From Chitinophaga flava (GTDB lineage Bacteria; Bacteroidota; Bacteroidia; Chitinophagales; Chitinophagaceae), in contig NZ_QFFJ01000002.1 of assembly GCF_003308995.1 (NCBI RefSeq), positions 1,550,001 through 1,614,000 on the forward strand: a stretch of 64,000 nucleotides of DNA, written 5' to 3'. The position numbers and the translations under genes are program-made. Each line of letters opens with the position of its first letter. Position 1 is the stretch's first letter. Positions 8,501 to 17,655 of the stretch are shown piece after piece. The notes beneath the pieces were generated by a model that saw nothing but the letters and a program-made list of their open reading frames with translations, was not told the DNA's origin and searched no databases.

Positions 8501-11500
8501 CCGGTGCGTTCAATAGTAAAGCTGAGCTGCAAAGGATAGGTTTCTGCTTTGTTCAGCTTACTGGTGTTCATCGGCAACAGGATGTTGTGTGTAGCGGAAG
8601 GAGGAGCTACATTCGTCTGTGCCTGTGCGCGGTCATTGACAAACTTCCAGATGTCTGCAAGCCATCCATCTACCAGTGATGTGACGTCGCCGGTACCTAG
8701 GTCAAACACTTCTTCCGTCATGCTGGTGATCACACGGTAACGGATACCCGCAGGGTCGGTGAGCTGATACCACAGCTGGGTGTAGGTTTGCAGATCTCCC
8801 GCTGCCTTGTCACGGATGGAAGACGTGGAAGCGCCTGCATCGGAAGGATGGAAGAAAGTGGCTGTACCCTGGAAAGTAAGCTGACTGCTTTGGTCGGTGA
8901 TATTGTTGATGCTGAGCTGGATCGGTGTTTTTTCAGGGATGTTGCTCACGGTGAGAGTAACAGTCACTAGGTCTGTGTCCAGTACGGCACTCACGACTGT
9001 AATGCCATGATCCAGCTGGTAGTTATCTTTTGTTTCGGCAGATACTTTATTCAGCGGTTGTGTAAACACCGCTTTGATAATGGTGCTGCTGGTGGCTGAT
9101 GCGCTGATCATGCCCTGGTATACAGTGGCATCGAATGTCAGCGCCAACAGGATTGCAGGCTGTGAGGTGTTGGGGACCTTCTGCACATTGTATACTGATG
9201 ATACAGACGGCCATTGGGTTAATGCCAGCAGGGCATCATTGTAGCCTGTGATCACCGGTGGCCGGTTTAATGGTGTGGCGGCGCCGGCAGCAGGATTGGA
9301 AAGTTCGGTGATGAGCCGGTTACCATACAGGTCCTGCCATGCAAAATCTATCTGAAGCAGATAGCCCAAACCTTTATAGGGGCTCTGGCTGGCATCCGGG
9401 AGGTCTGCAGCCCGGTTGGCCATCGCCTTTTTGGTGAACTGACTGTAAGGTACCTGTACATTAAACAACCAGTCCTCTCCTTCAGCCAGCAGTCTGGGTG
9501 TTCTTACCTTAGAGAGTGTTTGCTGTTCATCCTGTGGCGTAGCCGGATTGGCAGGTAAGCCCAGCTTGCTCTCCCCAAAATATACGTTGTCGTATACCTG
9601 GTAAGACAACAGGCTGAACATATTCAGCAGGAAGGTCTTGCCGTAGTCCGGTGCATTAAGATTGTCCGGAATATCCGCTGGTTTGGGCCTTACAGCCTGC
9701 CAGCTGATCACGCCCTGTGGTACTGTGGAGGAGGTGATGAATGGACCACTGTTGATTTTTACCTGCTGGTTGTCTGCAAACAGACCTGCTACATCACTGT
9801 TGCTGTTAGCCAGGGAAGTAAGGTTTACGCCATACTTGTGAACGATATCAGCCAGGGTCATATTGATATTGACTGAAACAGTGATGGCGGGCAGATAAAT
9901 GGCCGTATACATGGGCAGCGGGTCCGGCCAGTTTTGCTGGGCTGGGTTGGCTGCCTTGATAGCATCCACCGTAGTACCGAAGAAAGCGGCAATAGAGCTC
10001 AGGCTGCCGCCGGGTGCATCAGGCCCTACTTCATAGGTGCCTGCTGTTACCTGGATCTGGATGCGCTGTCTTAATAACAGCCGGTCATTGTCTTTCGCTA
10101 ATGTTGCTGCATTGGCGTAATAGGCCTGAGACAGCAGTGCCAGCGTCTGTACGTTGTCTGCAGCGATGCTGAGATTGGCTACCGGGTTTGCTTCTGCGTA
10201 CAATACAGCCCTGTTGGGATCGATGCTTTGTGTGGTCACCACGGCATTCATATAATTGGTGACCGTATTCTGTGTGTTGGTATCCGCTTCTTTTTCGTAT
10301 AGTACTATCAGTGATAATGAGGCTTCTCCCTTGTCATTGAAGATCCTGTCCGGCAGGCCGCTGTTATTATCGCTGTTATAGTAATACAGATAGAACCCGC
10401 CGGCCCTGGTAATGGAAGCTTCCCATAACAACCGGATAAAGCCTGTTTTATCATTCAGCAACGTCATGTTGTCGCCGGGGGCCAGACTCAGTTTGCGGGT
10501 GAGCAGTGTTGTATCCGGCCGGGTATCAGTAGACAGGTTTACCTGTGCCAGCCCCATGGTGATGGCGCCGGCATTGTCTGTTTGTATACCGTTGGCCGTA
10601 GTGCTATTGGGGTCTGCATTATAGGCGAGTATCAGAGAATGGATCTTTTGATTGTTGTTACCGATACCACTTACGATACGCTCGAGTATATTGGCGCTGC
10701 TGCCATCGGCACCCATTACCTCATAGGTAGTCTGGGTAGCAGGGGCTGCTATGTTGACTGGTACCTGTTTCACAGTAAAGGCTACTACAGATGCATATCC
10801 ATATGCTGTCAGTGGTGTGTCTACCATGCCTCTCAGCGCATCATTATATTCGCCAACCTTCATGGTTATCCGGGGATTTATTTTTCGTGTATCCGGGTCC
10901 GGTAGTTCCATCAGTGGGTCGGGCATCATCCATAACTGCATACCTGGTGTGCCCGGAGGCTGTATGCTATAAGGCATGCTGAAAAGAGAGGCGGCACTCC
11001 ATACAATTTCGGTGGTAAACGACCAGGTGGCTTTTTTCGTGTTGAACATGCCTTCCGTGCCGTTAAACACCATGCCTGTCTGCAGTTTATTGGCAACAGC
11101 ATAATTTTTAACCAGCGTTATCTGCTTGGCTTCATCGCTGTTAGGTTTGATGGAGATGGTCAGTTTTTGCGGATCTGTTCCGGTGAAGCTGACCCAGTCA
11201 ACACCATTCTTCAGCATGCTGATATCAAATGCATCGGTGCTGTTGAGGCCAGGGATAGGGAATTGCTGGCCTGTCAATGCATAAAGGCCTGCAAAGTCCG
11301 GCAGTTGGTAACTGCCCTGGTTTCCGCTAACCCACATACCTTTTTTCTCCGGCGTGATACCACTGGTGGGCAGACGTAAACCGGCCATATAATACCTCGA
11401 TGTCATACCGGACAACTGCTGTAAACCGCGGGTATCCTGTATTTCCTGCAGCAGATCACCCACCTTATAGCGTGTGAGATTGGCGATGTCGAGAGTAGGT

Positions 11501-14500
11501 GTTGTGCTGCTGTCGAACAGGGCCACTATCTGGCTGTTGGCTGCCGGAGCGGCCAGCAGAGCAGGGTCCAGGTGGAACTTAGCGGCAATGCTTTGCAGTG
11601 TATCGCCGGCCTGGGTATTATAGGTAAAGTCCGGCAGAAGCAGCGTGGCCACTGGTAAAGGCAGATCAGCCAGACCAGGGACACCGCCTTTGCTGATAAG
11701 ATCTGAAGTAGAAACCTTCATCGAGGCCGCAACCGTGTTGAGCGACTGGCTGGGCAATACTACATAAGGATCTTTACCGGGATAGCTGATCACTACACCG
11801 GGATTTAAAGTATTGTCGATAGCCTGATTAAGTGTGGCCAGCGCGGTACCGGTGAAGGAAGCGGCGAAGTTACTGTTGCCGGCAATACTGTTGAATGTAT
11901 CTTTCGCCTGCACCAGATAAGTGGCTCCGCTGATGACGATTTTTTTGTTTGCATTCAGCACTACGGTGTTGTTGTCTGCAAACAGTTCTTCTACGGTGAA
12001 AGACTCGCTACCGGAAAGACCGGCACCTCTGTTGATCGTATTGATAATATCCTGTACCGATTGGGTATCCTTCAGTAAATATTTGAATTCCTGTAGTGAA
12101 TCAATGGCTGTCTGAATGATCTGTCTGGAGATCATCAGGAAATAATCATTAAATACGAAGCTGCCCATAGATGGACTGTTGGCGTCATTCAGCGCCAGCA
12201 AGGCTGTCCGGTCGCTTTCCTTCCTGGCGTTTACTGCCAGCTGGTCGAAGTAGTTGCGCAGGAATTTACGGTAGTCGGAAGATGTTTTGTTGTATTCTTC
12301 AAACGTATAGCTTAATTCCGGATAGCTGCTGCCATAAGCGGGCAGGGAAAGTTTCATGTCAGGCGCCAGCGGGAAGTAGGTCGCATCTGTTTCCTGGTTG
12401 CCTGTAGCAGGAGATATTTCCATGTTGAACCGGCTCTTCAGGAAATAACTGATATCATCATTACTGAAGGCGGCAGTGGTATCAGGATCATTCAGAATAG
12501 CCAGCACCTGCTGCAGATCGGTCGTGTGGATGAGTAGCTCATCTACTTGTTCCGGTGATACAGGGGTCGGCTGCATGGCTGCTACTACCCAGCGGAAGAC
12601 CATCTTTGCCAGTGTTTCAAAAGAAGTGTCTCCGGCAGCGGCGGCAACCTTGGTTTCTCTTTCAGGTCCTGGTACTGACTGGATAAACAGCATGGCTACG
12701 TAACAAGCCAGTTGCTGTGATACCTGGCTCGCCTGATCACCGGCCATAGTAAGGCCCAGCCCCAGATAAGCAGTCAGCTTATAAGGAACAGTGGCGGCTG
12801 TGAGATTACGCCAGTTAAGGGTAACCACACTTTGCAACATGCGGGCCTGACGTACACGGATACGGCGGTTGGCCAGCAACACAGCACCATTGGTGGTTGC
12901 AATACGCCATGGCGGAGTGCCACCAATACCTTTAACCTTAACGGTCTGAGATATTTTCGCGGAGAAGCTGAAGCTGATCTTGATTTTGAAGAGACCAAGA
13001 TTGATGGATATAGATACCGAGATCTCCACTGATGCTGAAAGATTCAGCACAATATCTTCGTAGGGTGCAAAGGTGAAAGATGCCAGTATACGGATGTCTA
13101 CGTTTACTTCCGCTTTGATGATGGCAAAGTCCACGGTACCGAACAACTTACCGATAATGCCTACGGTACCGGTTACCTTAAAGTAATAACTGGTTTCCAG
13201 CTGATCGGTGGTGCCACCTCCTGCGGTAAGGCTGTATGGGTTGAATTTGGCCAGCAGGCCTTCCACGATAGCCACGAGTGTGAGACTAAATCCTGCTTTC
13301 AGGATACCGGCATCAAAGCTATATCCCAGCCCGAACTGTATACCGAAGCCAAATACCAGTACAGGGTTGAAGGTACCGTCATCGGTTTTGGGTACCCTGT
13401 TGGTAGTGGCGCTGGACAGTTTCCCGAAATAGATACCCACAGAACCCATCACGGGAATGGGTATACCGATGGGCGTCCAGATGAGCGCCTGGAAGGAAAA
13501 GGAACGGGAGAAATCGGCTTTCCACGGAAAACCAAGATCTACCTGAAAATCACCATTGGTATAATATTCTATGCCGAATATAGGTAGTGTGATATTGAAC
13601 TGCCCCATGCGGATAAAACGCATCTTATCCGGCAGGGCTATTTCGGCCTTGTATAATCCGATGGTATCCGTCACCTTTTTGTACATGATCTGGAAGTCCA
13701 GACCCTGGAACACTTTGGCGGCTTCACCATCGAGTTTGATCCTCAGTGCGTACAGGTTGGGATCATTGAAGATGATCTGCATGGTGAGCAGATAACCGGT
13801 TTTGGCGGGTGGGGCGCCGTTATCTTTTTTGTCATCGCCAAAACGCAGAATGCCGAAGTCCATACCGGTGATCCAGGAGCTATTGGCATCAAGGGTTACC
13901 GGCGGAATGGTGATGTTATTATTATCGGGTGTGGGCAGTTTTTTCATGCAGTCAATGGCCATCTGGACATTCTCTGCTGTAGCAAAACAGGGAAGTGTAA
14001 CATGTTGCCCCATGGCAAGGAGGCGCAGGTCGAGGTATTTGTTGCCCTGTCCTTGCGGCGCCGGTGTGGTTTCCGGGCGGGCAGCATCCCAGCCGAGTGG
14101 TTTTTTGGGGTCGTCCTGCCAGCGGAAAGAGCCTGTGAGCTCTACAATCACACCATTATCTTCGGGTTTGGGCTGATTGGATTTATAGGTCACCTTAATC
14201 GCTTCAATTCTGGCGAAGCCCATTTCAATAGGACCAATGTTTACATTGATGCCGACTTGTTTGTCCGTGAAATTGTATTCGAGCGACAGGTTGTTGAGCG
14301 GTATGGCATTGAGGATATTCCAGGGGGAGCTGAGGCTGAAGGTAGAGCCGGTAGCCCATCCTATCATCAGTTCCACGATACTGCCGATGGAGGTGGATTC
14401 TGTAAACGAAAGGGTGGCTATCTGTTTTCCGTTCTTATCTTCGATCTTGCCTTCCAGTCTGCCCCAGCGGATACCATAGGAGGTATAACCGGGTTTGAAA

Positions 14501-17500
14501 TTATAGAATACCGTGAGAGCGATGTTCTGCCATTTGACTTCAGCGCTGAGGGCGCCGAAGTAACCGATGTCTTCCGGTTTTGGGCCCCCGTTGTAACCAG
14601 CTGTCAGTATCAGGTTGATGTCTATATCGAGACCGGGAATACGTATAGGCGTGGCCGTTTTCCCGGTGAACATCCAGGAATTGGTGATGGTGGCAATGGT
14701 GATACCCAGTCCGTTGATGGCGATATCAAACTGGCTGGTATCCGGCTTCCAGGCTGGTGGCAGGTAAAAGGTAAACAGTTCTATCAGGCTGATTTGTCCG
14801 GCCGTTTGTGTAGCAGTAAATGTCCAGCCTTTACCAGTACCCAGATAGGCGGCGGCAACAGTCAGCGCGGTTTCGCTGGCGGTGCCGGGAAGTATTGTGA
14901 TAGCTCCGCCGAACTTACCGGTGATATCGGTGGTTTTCTGATTGCTGACAGCCAGGGCCATGGCGGAGGCAGCGCTGTCGTTGTCTATCAGCTGGGAAAC
15001 GGCGGATATGGAAAAAGCCAGTTGTGTGATGGTGAAAATATCGACACCTGCCACCGGGATAGTCCAGTTGGCAGCCACGCCCATCGCAAAATTGTAGGAT
15101 CCTGCAGGCTGGTCCAGTCCGAATGATAATTCTATAATGGCGATATCTCTGATGGATGCCGGTAATGCTGTTGCAAAGTCTTCTCCAAGGTATTCGGCGA
15201 TAATGGTTTTAATGGCAATGGGTTTACTATCGGGGGCTATCTGTCCGGTAATCCTTACGGGCGGGAATCTGGCATCTACCGTTACGGTTCCATCTCCAAT
15301 GCCAAATTGGCCTCCAAGCCCGTAACGGGTCTTTCTTGTTTTTAGATTACCCGGGTTGGATATCCCTATGTTCATCGACATTTTCTGCAGTTCCACACCA
15401 GGCACCAGTTTCCAGGTAGCAGTATCGGGAGTGGAAGCCCCTATGGAAATATCTTCCAGGGTATTGGTTTTGTAGTTATATTGAAAACCGAGGTTGGTCA
15501 GTTTGATCGCTGTAATGGCAGCCAGCTGGGTGGGTAATAAAGCACGCAGGTTGATACCTCCAACAAACTGGAAGATATCATTGAGGTCGGGCATATCATC
15601 CGCAAATACGGTCTGCATTGTCCAGACATCTTTTTGAGACGGGATATCGAGTGATATCGTCATCGTAATCCCGGCTTTCAACGTAGTGCTTAATTTCCCC
15701 TGTGCAGGCAGGAGAGAGGTAGGGTCCAGCGTCATTTTGACGGTGGAGTTGTTGGGGAACTGGAACCACTGTGCACCGGAGAAACTGATACCAGGCATAT
15801 GCATGGTAAGCACCATGACCAGTTCATCGTTGTTTTCTGTAAAAACAAAATCAACCTGTAGTCCGGGGATGGTAAAAGAGGATGTCTTGCCGTTCAGGGT
15901 TACTTCTGTTTGCGTATCGTTGATGGCAGACACGGCCTCGTTAACGATCACCGCATTTTTACTACTGGCTTTGAGTAACCAGTTGGTGAGGAATCCGGGG
16001 CCCAGCGCTGCCGGAAGGTTTACAGTGGTTTGTCCTTCCAGTTTGCCATATAGTTCAATCAGTTTGGCATTATCTGCTGCGAGCTGCATCGCGGTGGCAA
16101 GTATACTTTTTCTTCTGCCCAGCAGCTTCAGCACCATGTCCATCGCTAGTAAGAGTTTATCGTTCTTTACATTGTTAAAGAACTCTTTCAGTGCCTGGAA
16201 ATAGATATCTGGTTCGTCATCAAAGGCGGCCACGATAATGTCGAAGATCTGTATCACCGGGAAAAAATCACCTGAATCCATTATCCATTGGGAGGGGCAG
16301 GTGAAAATAGCTGCAGCGGATTCTCGCCGGTTCCCAGCTCCTACAGATGACTCATCCCGTGAGAGGGGTAAGGTAGGATAATCAAACCTGATATCATCCT
16401 GTCCTTTCGAATATTTAAAAAACGGGCAGCCAAAATTAAACACAGTGGCTGCAGTAGCCTGCCCTTCCAAGAAGGGGGGAAAGGTAGACTTAAAAAAACA
16501 GTAATCGAAAAGTACCTGTGGCACTTTACCAAAATATATTATCAGCGTTTGACCGTTTTGCAAAGCGTTCACCCGTTGCTGCACCGTATTAAGATCAGGA
16601 ATATTTTCTGGTCCTCCGAGAAAAAATACCCGTTGGCTGATACGGTATTGTGCGTGAAAGGCCTTGAAAGGTTGTGAGGGAGCGTCTGTTCCCTGTAGTA
16701 AATTCCAGTTTTGATCATTAACGAGATTTTGGCAGATGTTCCATTGTGTCAGTGATTCTTCCTGAAATAGCAGTAATACGCAAGGCAGCTGCACGGAAGG
16801 CATCAGATCCTGTGCATCCTGCGCAAACGAAATGGATGCACAGAGATTATATAGTGGTCCTGCACTTTCACCGAGGGTGCCGATGCCGTATACCGAACAA
16901 AGATTGAGTAAATTGTTATCGATCCTGCCAGCCAGGTATTGCACAATCTGCAGTTTCACCTGGTAGGGAGAGTTGTTTAATACCTGCAGATCAAAGGGCG
17001 ACAGTGTGACAGGGGTTGGGCAAAAGTAGGAAGACCGATGTAGGTATACTCCTTGCTCCTGACCGTACACGTTTAATCGGGTGGCTTTTTGTGTATTTAC
17101 ATTTATAAACTCTTCCTCTCCCAAATACCAAAGGTATGGCTGTAACTGCATGAAGTATTGCACACGGCAGGCTTGTATGGCTGGTAGCTGGTCATGGCGT
17201 TCGTCTTCATCAAAACCACCTGTCAGCCCAAAAAAGATTTCCTGCGGGATATTGGTAATGACATCAATGACCTGTATGTTATTACTGTCGTTAGCTGACA
17301 GTAATTTAAATGGTTGGTCCAGCGCCACAAATTGCGGCATTAACAACTGCAATGTATCAATCAGTATTAGCCTTTCCTCTTCGCTACGGTAATACAGACA
17401 GAAACTATATAGTATGTTTTCACTATAGCTGACCAGTCTTTTTACAATATTCACACAGGTAGCCTGGTGCCCGAAATTGCGGCTGCCTGTAATGAGTATT

Positions 17501-17616
17501 CTTATTTCCTGTTGTTGATCAAGAAATGCTTCAATATCATCCAGCAATCCATCAAATATCTCCTGGTTGGAGTCCTCTGATGCGTCCGATAGGCTATCTA
17601 TTTCTTCAGAAGTCAT
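5566..17616 (-). CDS. Giant 4016-residue multidomain protein (GT-B-like N-terminus, beta body, LysM and Ig-like modules)
   Basis: There is one uninterrupted frame from ATG 17616. No signal peptide is visible. Residues about 35-430 resemble a GT-B glycosyltransferase fold: ILITGSRNFGHQATCVNIV near the start and PPFLEGQATAATVFNFGCPF near the end look like the acceptor-side loop and donor-site loop. Residues about 550-1565 are almost all beta, with repeated alternating hydrophobic strands, ending in VEISVSISINLGLFKIKISF (about 1530-1550). This body recalls large DUF6603-type proteins (recollection, not a search). LysM-like modules sit near 1898, 1946, 1995, 2525 and 2578; examples are TYNTQAGDTLQSIAAKFHLD and GSLSSIAAFFGTTVDAIKAA. 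Three SbsA-like Ig modules lie near 2843, 3295 and 3399. It follows the 1135-residue gene by 39 bases. The gene is certain; domain readings are by eye. Confidence 0.85.
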   Translation of the reverse strand: MTSEEIDSLSDASEDSNQEIFDGLLDDIEAFLDQQQEIRILITGSRNFGHQATCVNIVKRLVSYSENILYSFCLYYRSEEERLILIDTLQLLMPQFVALDQPFKLLSANDSNNIQVIDVITNIPQEIFFGLTGGFDEDERHDQLPAIQACRVQYFMQLQPYLWYLGEEEFINVNTQKATRLNVYGQEQGVYLHRSSYFCPTPVTLSPFDLQVLNNSPYQVKLQIVQYLAGRIDNNLLNLCSVYGIGTLGESAGPLYNLCASISFAQDAQDLMPSVQLPCVLLLFQEESLTQWNICQNLVNDQNWNLLQGTDAPSQPFKAFHAQYRISQRVFFLGGPENIPDLNTVQQRVNALQNGQTLIIYFGKVPQVLFDYCFFKSTFPPFLEGQATAATVFNFGCPFFKYSKGQDDIRFDYPTLPLSRDESSVGAGNRRESAAAIFTCPSQWIMDSGDFFPVIQIFDIIVAAFDDEPDIYFQALKEFFNNVKNDKLLLAMDMVLKLLGRRKSILATAMQLAADNAKLIELYGKLEGQTTVNLPAALGPGFLTNWLLKASSKNAVIVNEAVSAINDTQTEVTLNGKTSSFTIPGLQVDFVFTENNDELVMVLTMHMPGISFSGAQWFQFPNNSTVKMTLDPTSLLPAQGKLSTTLKAGITMTISLDIPSQKDVWTMQTVFADDMPDLNDIFQFVGGINLRALLPTQLAAITAIKLTNLGFQYNYKTNTLEDISIGASTPDTATWKLVPGVELQKMSMNIGISNPGNLKTRKTRYGLGGQFGIGDGTVTVDARFPPVRITGQIAPDSKPIAIKTIIAEYLGEDFATALPASIRDIAIIELSFGLDQPAGSYNFAMGVAANWTIPVAGVDIFTITQLAFSISAVSQLIDNDSAASAMALAVSNQKTTDITGKFGGAITILPGTASETALTVAAAYLGTGKGWTFTATQTAGQISLIELFTFYLPPAWKPDTSQFDIAINGLGITIATITNSWMFTGKTATPIRIPGLDIDINLILTAGYNGGPKPEDIGYFGALSAEVKWQNIALTVFYNFKPGYTSYGIRWGRLEGKIEDKNGKQIATLSFTESTSIGSIVELMIGWATGSTFSLSSPWNILNAIPLNNLSLEYNFTDKQVGINVNIGPIEMGFARIEAIKVTYKSNQPKPEDNGVIVELTGSFRWQDDPKKPLGWDAARPETTPAPQGQGNKYLDLRLLAMGQHVTLPCFATAENVQMAIDCMKKLPTPDNNNITIPPVTLDANSSWITGMDFGILRFGDDKKDNGAPPAKTGYLLTMQIIFNDPNLYALRIKLDGEAAKVFQGLDFQIMYKKVTDTIGLYKAEIALPDKMRFIRMGQFNITLPIFGIEYYTNGDFQVDLGFPWKADFSRSFSFQALIWTPIGIPIPVMGSVGIYFGKLSSATTNRVPKTDDGTFNPVLVFGFGIQFGLGYSFDAGILKAGFSLTLVAIVEGLLAKFNPYSLTAGGGTTDQLETSYYFKVTGTVGIIGKLFGTVDFAIIKAEVNVDIRILASFTFAPYEDIVLNLSASVEISVSISINLGLFKIKISFSFSAKISQTVKVKGIGGTPPWRIATTNGAVLLANRRIRVRQARMLQSVVTLNWRNLTAATVPYKLTAYLGLGLTMAGDQASQVSQQLACYVAMLFIQSVPGPERETKVAAAAGDTSFETLAKMVFRWVVAAMQPTPVSPEQVDELLIHTTDLQQVLAILNDPDTTAAFSNDDISYFLKSRFNMEISPATGNQETDATYFPLAPDMKLSLPAYGSSYPELSYTFEEYNKTSSDYRKFLRNYFDQLAVNARKESDRTALLALNDANSPSMGSFVFNDYFLMISRQIIQTAIDSLQEFKYLLKDTQSVQDIINTINRGAGLSGSESFTVEELFADNNTVVLNANKKIVISGATYLVQAKDTFNSIAGNSNFAASFTGTALATLNQAIDNTLNPGVVISYPGKDPYVVLPSQSLNTVAASMKVSTSDLISKGGVPGLADLPLPVATLLLPDFTYNTQAGDTLQSIAAKFHLDPALLAAPAANSQIVALFDSSTTPTLDIANLTRYKVGDLLQEIQDTRGLQQLSGMTSRYYMAGLRLPTSGITPEKKGMWVSGNQGSYQLPDFAGLYALTGQQFPIPGLNSTDAFDISMLKNGVDWVSFTGTDPQKLTISIKPNSDEAKQITLVKNYAVANKLQTGMVFNGTEGMFNTKKATWSFTTEIVWSAASLFSMPYSIQPPGTPGMQLWMMPDPLMELPDPDTRKINPRITMKVGEYNDALRGMVDTPLTAYGYASVVAFTVKQVPVNIAAPATQTTYEVMGADGSSANILERIVSGIGNNNQKIHSLILAYNADPNSTTANGIQTDNAGAITMGLAQVNLSTDTRPDTTLLTRKLSLAPGDNMTLLNDKTGFIRLLWEASITRAGGFYLYYYNSDNNSGLPDRIFNDKGEASLSLIVLYEKEADTNTQNTVTNYMNAVVTTQSIDPNRAVLYAEANPVANLSIAADNVQTLALLSQAYYANAATLAKDNDRLLLRQRIQIQVTAGTYEVGPDAPGGSLSSIAAFFGTTVDAIKAANPAQQNWPDPLPMYTAIYLPAITVSVNINMTLADIVHKYGVNLTSLANSNSDVAGLFADNQQVKINSGPFITSSTVPQGVISWQAVRPKPADIPDNLNAPDYGKTFLLNMFSLLSYQVYDNVYFGESKLGLPANPATPQDEQQTLSKVRTPRLLAEGEDWLFNVQVPYSQFTKKAMANRAADLPDASQSPYKGLGYLLQIDFAWQDLYGNRLITELSNPAAGAATPLNRPPVITGYNDALLALTQWPSVSSVYNVQKVPNTSQPAILLALTFDATVYQGMISASATSSTIIKAVFTQPLNKVSAETKDNYQLDHGITVVSAVLDTDLVTVTLTVSNIPEKTPIQLSINNITDQSSQLTFQGTATFFHPSDAGASTSSIRDKAAGDLQTYTQLWYQLTDPAGIRYRVITSMTEEVFDLGTGDVTSLVDGWLADIWKFVNDRAQAQTNVAPPSATHNILLPMNTSKLNKAETYPLQLSFTIERTGGVVMGDLSTTGNIRLVSSVLSPFAGKAGDMAAGLAEFAASFEATMQQTGVYQLKVAAGTDREASLTNAAGNQLWVVRLGLNKDTSISYSINQKTPPLLFAPKPVSTQLQTRKAVPIWDFNPDKGIDFNAPPDRTLDFAGIDMDVWTQSVFGDIDNLLTSEYVAAIQLVDNQQQATFLQTMLDNKSALANLVKSWMTFVFDGESGSQLEIQEAFRQQLLVRLSNAYTVKAGVQYAATVVAGDFRLFFVNIDPKTTNTILVQFTSDIGKTVAEDISNYQLTGGIKVVTATADTQNAQFVALQLSAQPVAGNTQLSVKSTYTSAGGAVITGPLTMPVSAGAAATPSLMGNVIQVFRLLGAVKSAEDPKKLLLFFSEVPDPSYATNPAKYVVSGITVNSAMVDPGNAQVVVLVLAAEPIVGETMVNVLPPYLDTNGDDLMPRKDTVVTNEIDVSHRTEGINITSARLNLKNSNAVPLPFLVTAPQLIRNDAGAVISYIDLDTVFSGSSIEHQIAYLPNIADYRASSWLNFMNTPASLQADLGTARVPMILRAFPVAPAMTDQTGDYLVKNNTDLSDILFWSYNIHYSRNFHYPQDEIFFTISFNVIEDNQSRLAAMLDAFAELAEFITVYPQIAVVFSDVLMKIDAATTDVTAFQRSAVALKSFNTMTGRIIQAASDNGLSIFNAQGVLYSATEVYQFRLQEGTGTVDTYTDILVVTITGLPASGMDNPKVMIPGFTTRIYTGDSSPDSISYYFEANGKPLDAATGQTISARIVQLPLLNLFAKQNIRTVAEMKRNNELVPGRPTAPDFIYTTGEVGFTDIFNPLLEYNLAVDIATATGSKQKTTLKGQLKSLFDVLLKNNKQDLLSFLMSCSYAYQLNNDINELSGVQLPVVMQPLQTIRVIPQAGNDTFKSLDVMIDNWTNSIKLWAQTHQPDIINGVLFFKLSVFSNLNEDVATVRTLPLLRMGGLFLSLNDVTDWPS

Positions 17617-17655
17617 AGTTAACGATTTATAGTGTTAATCATGTCTGTATTAAAA

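Noticed and set aside
9780..11930. LysM modules as evidence that the giant is itself a cell-wall hydrolase
   Set aside because: LysM domains bind glycans and do not cut them. No catalytic wall-hydrolase motif was seen in the giant; the muramidase is the separate GH25 protein.
14002..15126. A 374-residue open frame on the plus strand inside the giant gene
   Set aside because: It lies wholly opposite the giant's coding frame, is rich in Gly and His patterns typical of antisense reading, and has no leader. It is a shadow of the giant gene.
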